Of a stretch of 19,558 bases of DNA, positions 13,801 to 19,558 are shown one piece after another. The stretch spans positions 1 to 19,558 of the forward strand of contig JAULUH010000084.1 in assembly GCA_032111745.1 (NCBI GenBank), given 5' to 3'. The notes under the pieces are model-generated. The model saw nothing but the letters and a program-made list of their open reading frames with translations. It searched no databases and had not been told where the DNA came from. The stretch comes from JAULUH01 sp032111745. Lineage in GTDB: Bacteria > Chloroflexota > Anaerolineae > JAAEKA01. A program made the position numbers and the translations under genes. Position 1 is the first letter of the stretch. Every line of letters begins with the position of its first letter.

Positions 13801-14859
13801 TTGGGACTGCGCATCGAACGCAACCCGGCGCCGGTGTGGTTCCGGCCCCTGCTCCCCCTGATCGCCATTGCGGTGACGTTCGCCATCACCAGCGGGCTGG
13901 TGTTGCTGGTCGGCCAGCAGCCGCTGGCGGCGTACTACTATTTCCTCATCGAGCCGCTGTCGAGCCCGGTCAGCGTGGTCGAGGTGATGGTGAAGGCCAC
14001 ACCGCTCCTGCTGACCGGGGCGGCCGTAACGTTTGCGTTCGTGGCCGGCTTCTGGAACATCGGGGCCGAGGGGCAGCTGCTGGCTGGTGCCACGGCGGCC
14101 ACGGCGATCGGCCTGCAGATGGACAACGCGTCGCCCTGGGTGGCGATCCCGCTGATGGTTGGCGGGGGCTTCCTGGCCGGCATGGCGTGGGTGCTGGTGC
14201 CGGCGCTGATGAAGATCAAGCTGGCCATCGACGAGGTGGTGACGACCCTGCTACTGAACTCGGTAGCGCTGTTGAGCGTGAGCGCCCTGCTCAACGGCCC
14301 CTGGCGCAATCCGATCTCGCAGTGGCCGCAGTCGCCAGAGATCGCGGCGGCGGCGATCTTCCCCAAGCTGATCCCGCGCTCCCGCCTGCACCTGGGCTTC
14401 ATCCTGGGCATCGTCATCCTGGTGGTGATGTGGTTTGTCCTGAACCGCACTGTCTTCGGGCTGCGGATGCGCGCAGCCGGCCTGAGCCCAGTGGCGGCCC
14501 GTTTCGCCGGGGTCAAGGTCGATCGGACGGTGCTGATTGCCGCCCTAGTAAGCGGGGGGATTGCGGGCATAGCCGGAGCAAGCGAGGTGGCCGGCATCCA
14601 TTACCACCTGATCGATGCCATCTCGGCTGGCGCGGGCTACACGGGGATTCTAGTGGCCATGCTGGGGGGGCTGAATCCGCTGGGCGTTATCCTATCCGCC
14701 TTATTCATCGGACTGATCGATACTGGCGCCCAGTCGGTAAGCCGTGCCCTGGGCGTGCCGGTTTACCTGGGCGACGTCATCCTGGCGACCCTGCTGCTGG
14801 TGACCCTAGCTATGCTCCTGCTGCAGAACTATCGTATCTCCTGGCAGCGGCAGGTCTGA
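13801..14859 (+). CDS. ABC transporter permease, BPD_transp_2 family (first)
   Basis: Membrane channel subunit of the BMP importer, 352 residues with about nine or ten hydrophobic segments. Seen: FVAGFWNIGAEGQLL, the family block after the first helices, IDEVVTTLLLN, and the cytoplasmic coupling segment FGLRMRAAGLSPVAARFAGV that contacts the ATPase. A TTG start at 13801 is chosen because the VWA stop is at 13795, AAGGA lies nine bases upstream, and the preceding in-frame codons (back to 13645) lie inside the VWA gene and do not look like a transporter. A GTG at 13834 is a less likely alternative. Pairs with the next gene as a heterodimer. Confidence 0.9.
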   Translation: MGLRIERNPAPVWFRPLLPLIAIAVTFAITSGLVLLVGQQPLAAYYYFLIEPLSSPVSVVEVMVKATPLLLTGAAVTFAFVAGFWNIGAEGQLLAGATAATAIGLQMDNASPWVAIPLMVGGGFLAGMAWVLVPALMKIKLAIDEVVTTLLLNSVALLSVSALLNGPWRNPISQWPQSPEIAAAAIFPKLIPRSRLHLGFILGIVILVVMWFVLNRTVFGLRMRAAGLSPVAARFAGVKVDRTVLIAALVSGGIAGIAGASEVAGIHYHLIDAISAGAGYTGILVAMLGGLNPLGVILSALFIGLIDTGAQSVSRALGVPVYLGDVILATLLLVTLAMLLLQNYRISWQRQV

Positions 14860-14875
14860 GAAGCGCCGAGTTACC

Positions 14876-15823
14876 ATGGAAAACGCCGCCGAAGTCACGT
14901 TCCTGGTCAGCCTGATCGCGGCCACGTTGCGGGTGGCCACGCCGCTGGTGTACGGCACCATCGGCGAGATCATCACCGAGCGCAGCGGCGTGCTCAACCT
15001 GGGCATCGAGGGCATCATGTTCCTCGGTGCTTTTGCGGGCTTTGCTGCGGCGGCCAAGGCTGAGGCGGCCGGCATCGGCAGTTACTTATGGATGGGCCTC
15101 GGTGCCGCCATGCTGGCGGGCACGCTGATGGCCTTGCTGATGGCCTTCCTGACCGTGACCCTGGGGGTCAACCAGCATGTCTCGGGGCTGGGCATCACGC
15201 TGCTGGCGACGGCCCTATCTCTGTTCGGCTTCCGGCTGGTTTTCGGTGAGAGCGCGGTGTTGCCCTCGGTGGACCCGTTCCCGCAGATCGCCATCTTCGA
15301 CGGCGTGCCTGTACTGGGGCCCATCTTCAACCAGTACCTGCTCACCTACCTGGCCTTCCTGGTGCTGGTGCCGGTGAGCTGGTGGGTGATCTACCGCACC
15401 AATTTCGGCCTATCGCTGCGCGCGGTGGGTGAGAATCCGGAGGCGGCGGATGCGGCGGGCATCAACGTCTTTCGCACCCGCTACATCGCCATCGTGGTCG
15501 GCGGCGCGCTGATGGCCGTGGGCGGAGCATTCCTGTCCCTGGCCCAACTGGGCGCGTTCTCGCCGGGCATCGTGGCCGGCCGGGGGTGGGTGTGCATCGC
15601 GCTGGTGATCTTTGCGTGGTGGGACCCGATCCGCGGGATGCTGGGTGCCCTGCTGTTCGGCGGGGTGTTCGCCCTGCAGCTGCGGCTGCAGACCATGGGC
15701 TTTGGCCTGCCCTACGAGATCCTACTGGCGCTGCCCTACCTGGTGACCATCCTGGCCCTAGCCATCGCCGGGCGCAATGCGCCGTATCCGGGCGCCTATC
15801 TGAAGCCCTATCGCCGGGAATAG
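14876..15823 (+). CDS. ABC transporter permease, BPD_transp_2 family (second)
   Basis: Second channel subunit of the importer, 315 residues and strongly hydrophobic. Seen: ITERSGVLNLGIEGIMFLGA, the typical N-terminal block of nucleoside-type permeases, GVNQHVSGLGITLLAT, and the coupling segment FGLSLRAVGENPEAADAAGI. It begins 16 bases after the first permease. A bulged hairpin directly follows its stop codon, separating the transport genes from the two enzyme genes. Confidence 0.93.
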   Translation: MENAAEVTFLVSLIAATLRVATPLVYGTIGEIITERSGVLNLGIEGIMFLGAFAGFAAAAKAEAAGIGSYLWMGLGAAMLAGTLMALLMAFLTVTLGVNQHVSGLGITLLATALSLFGFRLVFGESAVLPSVDPFPQIAIFDGVPVLGPIFNQYLLTYLAFLVLVPVSWWVIYRTNFGLSLRAVGENPEAADAAGINVFRTRYIAIVVGGALMAVGGAFLSLAQLGAFSPGIVAGRGWVCIALVIFAWWDPIRGMLGALLFGGVFALQLRLQTMGFGLPYEILLALPYLVTILALAIAGRNAPYPGAYLKPYRRE

Positions 15824-15861
15824 GGCGCTGAAGATCTGGTTTCAGTCCAGCTTTCAGCGCC
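15824..15861 (+). other. Stem-loop between permease and cytosine deaminase genes
   Basis: Perfect 9-base outer stem GGCGCTGAA (15824-15832) with TTCAGCGCC (15853-15861). An inner stem CTGG/CCAG (15836-15839 with 15847-15850) has a 7-base loop. It begins at the first base after the permease stop. No T run follows, so a processing, stabilising or partly attenuating role is more likely than full termination. Confidence 0.55.
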
Positions 15862-15877
15862 AAGTTACTCCATCGAT

Positions 15878-15883
15878 GGAGGA
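15878..15883 (+). promoter_or_regulatory. Ribosome binding site deciding the cytosine deaminase start
   Basis: GGAGGA, seven bases ahead of the ATG at 15891. It lies inside the reading frame of the earlier ATG at 15876, which therefore is probably not the start. Confidence 0.65.
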
Positions 15884-15890
15884 CGCGACC

Positions 15891-16328
15891 ATGGACGAGT
15901 TCATGCAGGCAGCTATCGACGAAGCACGGAAGGGGCTGGCCGAGGGCGGCATTCCCATCGGCTCGGTACTGGTGATCGACGGCAGGATCGTGGGCCGCGG
16001 CCACAACCGGCGGGTGCAGCAGGGCAGCGCCATCTTGCATGCGGAGATGGATGCCCTGGAGAACGCGGGCCGGCTCAAGGCCGGGGATTACCAGCGCGCA
16101 GTGCTGTACTCCACGCTGTCCCCCTGCGACATGTGCAGCGGCACGGCGCTGCTGTACAAGATCCCGAAGGTCGTCATCGGCGAGAACCGCACCTTCCAGG
16201 GGCCGGAGGACTACGTGCGCTCGCGCGGGGTGGAGTTGGTGATCCTGGACGATCCGGTGTGCATCCGGCTCATGGAGGATTTCATCGCGGCCAACCCGGA
16301 GCTATGGAACGAAGACATCGGCGAATAA
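15891..16328 (+). CDS. Yeast-type (FCY1-like) cytosine/nucleobase deaminase
   Basis: A zinc hydrolase of the cytidine-deaminase superfamily, likely converting cytosine to uracil in the cytoplasm, 145 residues. Seen: IPIGSVL near the N-terminus, GRGHN (N39), zinc ligand and catalytic Glu in HAEMDALENAGRL (H50, E52), zinc Cys pair in TLSPCDMCSG (C79, C82), IGENRTF (F102), and the C-terminal tail WNEDIGE (W139, D142). From memory of the yeast enzyme, these match its substrate-contacting Asn, Phe, Trp and Asp and its WFEDIGE end, so the call goes beyond a generic tRNA-adenosine or guanine deaminase. Bacteria usually use the unrelated CodA amidohydrolase. An alternative start is at 15876. The next gene follows after 9 bases. 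Confidence 0.9.
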   Translation: MDEFMQAAIDEARKGLAEGGIPIGSVLVIDGRIVGRGHNRRVQQGSAILHAEMDALENAGRLKAGDYQRAVLYSTLSPCDMCSGTALLYKIPKVVIGENRTFQGPEDYVRSRGVELVILDDPVCIRLMEDFIAANPELWNEDIGE

Positions 16329-16337
16329 GGTGATCGT

Positions 16338-17948
16338 ATGGAGATCCTCGAGTCCCACGTCGACGTCCAGGACCCGCAGTTCCTGGCCAACGCGGCCCAC
16401 AACCGGAGGCTGGCCGAGGAGCTGCGGCAGCGGCTGGCGCAGGTGCGGCAGGGTGGCGACGAGGCGGCGCACCAGCGGCATCGGGAGCAGGGCAAGCTCT
16501 TCGTGCGTGAGCGCATCGACCGGCTGCTGGATCCCGGCGCGCCGTTCCTGGAGCTGGCGCCCCTGGCGGCGTGGGAGCTGTACGAGGGGGAGGCGCCCTG
16601 CGCGGGCGTGGTAGTAGGCATTGGGGCGGTAGCAGGGCGGGAATGCCTGATCATCGCCAACGATGCCACGGTCAAAGGGGGAACCTACTACCCCATGACC
16701 GTCAAGAAGCACCTGCGCGGCCAGCAGGTGGCGCTGGAGAACAGGCTGCCCTGCATCTACCTGGTGGACTCGGGGGGCGCCTTCCTGCCCATGCAGGACG
16801 AGGTCTTTCCTGATGTAGACGACTTTGGGCGCATTTTCTACAACCAGGCCGTCATGAGTGCGGCGGGTATCCCGCAGATCGCGGCGGTGATGGGCTCGTG
16901 CACGGCCGGCGGCGCGTATGTGCCGGCCATGAGCGACGAGACGGTGATCGTCAAGGGCACCGGCACCATCTTCCTCGGCGGGCCGCCCCTGGTGAAGGCC
17001 GCCACCGGCGTCGACGTGACGGCCGAGGAATTGGGCGGCGCCGACGTGCACGCCCGGGTCTCGGGCGTGGCCGACCACTATGCGCTGGACGATGAGCACG
17101 CGTTGGAGATCGTGCGCGGGATCGTGGCCACCCTCAACACGCGCAAGCAAGTGGACCTGGACCTGCAGCCGCCGGAGGACCCGGCGTACGACCCGGCCGA
17201 GCTGTACGGCATCGTGCCCATTACTTTTCGGGAGGCCTACGACGCGCGCGAGGTGATCGCCCGGCTGGTGGATGGCAGCCGGTTTCGGGAGTTCAAGGCT
17301 TTGTATGCGACCACCCTGTTATGTGGGTTTGCGCGCATCTGGGGCTACCCGGTGGGTGTGATCGCCAACAATGGAATCCTGTTTGGCGAGTCGGCACTGA
17401 AGGGCACGCATTTCATCGAGCTCTGCACGGCCCGGCGCATTCCCCTGCTCTTCCTGCAGAACATCACCGGGTTCATGGTGGGCAAGGAGTACGAGGCCGG
17501 AGGCATTGCCAGAGATGGGGCCAAGATGGTGCATGCGGTGGCCAATGCAGCGGTGCCCAAGCTGACGGTGGTGATTGGGGGCAGCTTTGGCGCCGGGAAC
17601 TACGGCATGTGCGGCCGGGCCTATGGGCCGCGCTTCCTGTGGATGTGGCCGAATGCCCGCATCAGCGTCATGGGCGGTGAACAGGCGGCGAGCGTATTGC
17701 TGACGGTCAAGATGGAGCAGCTGGCGCGACGGGGCCAGCCGCCGTTGACGGCGGAGGAACAGGAGGCATTCAAGGCCCCGACCCTGGAGAAATACGAGCG
17801 GGAGGGCAGCCCCTACTATGCCAGCGCCCGCCTATGGGATGACGGCATCCTGGACCCCATGGAGACCCGCCAGGTCCTGGGGCTGGCGCTGTCGGCGTGC
17901 CTCAATGCGGCGGTACCGGAGACCAGGTATGGCGTCTTCAGGATGTGA
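16338..17948 (+). CDS. Acyl-CoA carboxylase carboxyltransferase (beta) subunit, methylcrotonyl-CoA type
   Basis: Transfers CO2 from carboxybiotin to an acyl-CoA, cytosolic, 536 residues (usual length). Seen: RERIDRLLDPGAPFLEL (57-73), IANDATVKGGTYYPMTVKKH (106-125), YLVDSGGAFLPMQDEVFPD (141-159), MGSCTAGGAYVPAMSDE (185-201), FLGGPPLVKAATG (212-224) and, in the second crotonase-fold half, NITGFMVGKEYEAGGIARDGAK. These blocks match methylcrotonyl- and geranyl-CoA carboxylases more closely than propionyl- or acetyl-CoA carboxylase. Ribosome site AAGGTG overlaps the deaminase stop, so it is probably cotranscribed. No biotin carboxylase or biotin-carrier gene is in the window, so its partner must lie elsewhere. 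Acyl-CoA specificity is inferred. Confidence 0.93.
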   Translation: MEILESHVDVQDPQFLANAAHNRRLAEELRQRLAQVRQGGDEAAHQRHREQGKLFVRERIDRLLDPGAPFLELAPLAAWELYEGEAPCAGVVVGIGAVAGRECLIIANDATVKGGTYYPMTVKKHLRGQQVALENRLPCIYLVDSGGAFLPMQDEVFPDVDDFGRIFYNQAVMSAAGIPQIAAVMGSCTAGGAYVPAMSDETVIVKGTGTIFLGGPPLVKAATGVDVTAEELGGADVHARVSGVADHYALDDEHALEIVRGIVATLNTRKQVDLDLQPPEDPAYDPAELYGIVPITFREAYDAREVIARLVDGSRFREFKALYATTLLCGFARIWGYPVGVIANNGILFGESALKGTHFIELCTARRIPLLFLQNITGFMVGKEYEAGGIARDGAKMVHAVANAAVPKLTVVIGGSFGAGNYGMCGRAYGPRFLWMWPNARISVMGGEQAASVLLTVKMEQLARRGQPPLTAEEQEAFKAPTLEKYEREGSPYYASARLWDDGILDPMETRQVLGLALSACLNAAVPETRYGVFRM

Positions 17949-17998
17949 CCGCTGGCCTGGCCACCGCCGGGCCCTGTGAGAAGCTGGCAGGTGGCATC

Positions 17999-19558
17999 GT
18001 GATCCCTCGCCAAAGGGCGCCCGCCTGGCTGCTGGTTCTGGCCCCTGCCATTCTGCTGGCGAGCTGCGCGGCGCCGGGAGTGGCGCCGCCAGGGGAGACC
18101 ATCCCGTCCCCCCGGATGGCGCCCACCCTGGTGGCCGCACCCGCGCCGGCCCTCGCGGCCACACCATCGCCTGCCCCCGCCACGGCGACGCCCAGGCCGG
18201 CCGCCACGGCGACGAGCACGCCGGAGCCCCTGGCTGAGGCAGGCCAGCCCACAGGGTCCCCCACGCCGGCTCCAGGCGCGCCCCCGCAGCGAACAACTGC
18301 TGCAATGGAGAGCCTGCCGCCGCTGCTGGCCCCCCTGGTGATCGACGGCGAGGCCGGGCGCATCTACGCTGCCACCAGCTCCAGCGATGGGTATCCCGTG
18401 TCCACTGCCGTCCTCTCCACGCAGGATGGGGAAGTCCTCGACATCCTGGACCAGGCCGGCGAACTGGCGCTGGATGCCGTGCATCACCGCCTTTACGTGG
18501 ACCAGGGCGACGATGGCCTGGCCGTGCTCGACTCCAGGACAGGGGCCTGGCAGCGGACGATAGGCCTGCCACCGTTGCCGCCAGACAGCTACGCGCGGCC
18601 CGTAGCGCCACAGGCGGACCCGGCCACGGGCCAGGTGTTTGCCATGCGGGACAACGCAGTCTACGCCATCGACCCCGACTCGGGCGAGGTGCGGCCGCAG
18701 GCCGAGTTCGACCTGCGGCCTCAGGACAACTGCCAGCAGCCGCACGACGCGGCCCTGCCCATCACCGGCAGCCAGTACGACCCCGAGCGGCGCATCCTCT
18801 ACCTGACTTTCGTAACCTACTATTGCACGCCGTGGGTGGGCCAGACCATCGTAGCCTACGACGTGGGCTCTGGGGCAGAGATCGGCACGGGAGGAGGTTC
18901 CTACCTGGTCACCGCGGCCTGGGACGGGCGCCTGTATGCCAGCAGCTGGTACCGCATGGGCGTGGGCACTTTGTGGCTGCTGCGCGATGGCCAGCCGGGG
19001 GTCACCTCCACGGACTGGAACGGGCTGGTGCACGGGTGCATGCAGGTCGACCCGGCGCGGCAACGGCTGCTGGTGGGCGCCAGCGCGTTCCTGGGCGTGT
19101 TCGACCTCGACGACATGGCCATGGACTATGGCGTGACCCTGCCGCGCCGCGGGTGCGTGGCCGGGTTCGACCCGGTCACGGACCAGCTGGCCTTCCTGGA
19201 GGAAGGCCGCCTATGGCTATATCCGGCGCGCATGGTCGAGCCAGGGCAGCCAGAACTGCCGGCTGCGGTGGTAGCCCCGGCGAAGCCGGTGGTGCGGCTG
19301 GCGGTGTCCGCGGATTGGCCGGCGGACCGGAGCCTGGCCGGGCTGTGGGGTAGCGATATGACGACCGACGACTGCTACGTCTTCGGCCAGTACGGCGGTG
19401 CCATCCTCCTGAGCGCGGACGGGGGTACGTCATGGCGGGCAGGGGAGGGCGGATTGCCCACCGGCTGCACCACGGCGTCGGCCCTGGCGCTGTCGCCGGA
19501 CTACGCCCGCGATGGCACACTGCTGGCCGGCATTGCAGGCACGGGGGTCTTCAAGTCC
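17999..19558 (+). CDS. Propeller/Asp-box lipoprotein (3' end outside window)
   Basis: An exported lipoprotein, 520 codons visible with no stop. Seen: signal peptide with lipobox LASC (C23), a long Pro/Ala/Thr linker (about 24-105), then YVTN/quinoprotein-like propeller repeats such as GRIYAATSSSDG, NAVYAIDPDSGEV and QTIVAYDVGSG. Near the end there is an Asp-box, SADGGTSW (472-479), followed by LALSPDYARDGTLLAG, as in BNR/Ycf48-like propellers. No catalytic residues were recognised, so it is probably a surface binding protein. A GTG at 17999 with AGGTGG just upstream is chosen because the signal peptide starts there. An in-frame GTG at 17945 overlaps the carboxyltransferase stop and would add 18 residues. 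Confidence 0.82.
   Translation, partial: MIPRQRAPAWLLVLAPAILLASCAAPGVAPPGETIPSPRMAPTLVAAPAPALAATPSPAPATATPRPAATATSTPEPLAEAGQPTGSPTPAPGAPPQRTTAAMESLPPLLAPLVIDGEAGRIYAATSSSDGYPVSTAVLSTQDGEVLDILDQAGELALDAVHHRLYVDQGDDGLAVLDSRTGAWQRTIGLPPLPPDSYARPVAPQADPATGQVFAMRDNAVYAIDPDSGEVRPQAEFDLRPQDNCQQPHDAALPITGSQYDPERRILYLTFVTYYCTPWVGQTIVAYDVGSGAEIGTGGGSYLVTAAWDGRLYASSWYRMGVGTLWLLRDGQPGVTSTDWNGLVHGCMQVDPARQRLLVGASAFLGVFDLDDMAMDYGVTLPRRGCVAGFDPVTDQLAFLEEGRLWLYPARMVEPGQPELPAAVVAPAKPVVRLAVSADWPADRSLAGLWGSDMTTDDCYVFGQYGGAILLSADGGTSWRAGEGGLPTGCTTASALALSPDYARDGTLLAGIAGTGVFKS

Noticed and set aside
17816..19063. 415-codon minus-strand frame
   Set aside because: Antisense to the carboxyltransferase end and the final lipoprotein. 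Arg/Gly-rich, no domain recognised.

Overview
The window is a gene-dense, GC-rich bacterial chromosome segment with 16 protein genes. No rRNA, tRNA, CRISPR array, transposase or phage gene was seen. The gene content suggests a Chloroflexota bacterium, perhaps of the Anaerolineae or Caldilineae. The grounds are exported lipoproteins with long Pro/Thr/Ala linkers, LVIVD and Asp-box propeller lipoproteins, a BMP-family nucleoside ABC transporter, a DUF364 protein and a thioredoxin-VKOR fusion. This assignment is inferred from style and content; no marker gene is present.

Layout. (1) 1-1228, minus: threonine synthase, cut by the window edge. (2) 1229-1561: divergent control region with a promoter facing each way and a hairpin-rich leader. 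(3) 1562-3702, plus: a DUF364 protein and a flavoprotein overlapping by 4 bases (ATGA). The flavoprotein has the dihydrolipoamide dehydrogenase fold but has lost both redox cysteines and the C-terminal His. (4) 3780-4946, plus: exported thioredoxin-like domain fused ahead of a VKOR membrane domain, with its own promoter and a hairpin terminator. (5) 5022-10021, minus: an apparent operon of cupin, arginase and LVIVD-propeller lipoprotein, then a separately promoted alpha/beta-hydrolase lipoprotein. The 547-base gap before the hydrolase holds a tandem GC-rich repeat, a MITE-like inverted-repeat element and a strong promoter with a dyad in it. (6) 10254-17948, plus: a seven-gene apparent operon of BMP substrate-binding lipoprotein, double ATPase, cytosolic von Willebrand A (VWA) protein, two permeases, a yeast-type cytosine deaminase and an acyl-CoA carboxyltransferase beta subunit. 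(7) 17999-end, plus: an Asp-box/propeller lipoprotein, cut by the window edge.

How it may work together. The large plus-strand operon looks like an uptake-and-deamination module: lipoprotein capture, ATP-driven import, then deamination of cytosine (or a related base) in the cytoplasm. The VWA gene inside the transporter cassette and the carboxyltransferase at its end are the unexplained parts and the best candidates for new biology. A second theme is redox and disulfide chemistry. The Trx-VKOR fusion should make disulfides outside the membrane, and the nearby LVIVD lipoprotein carries three regularly placed C-x4-C pairs that could be among its clients. The arginase-cupin pair points to arginine breakdown.

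Limits: identities come from reading motifs by eye. No database search, structure prediction or folding-energy calculation was run. Promoters and RNA structures are pattern matches only.
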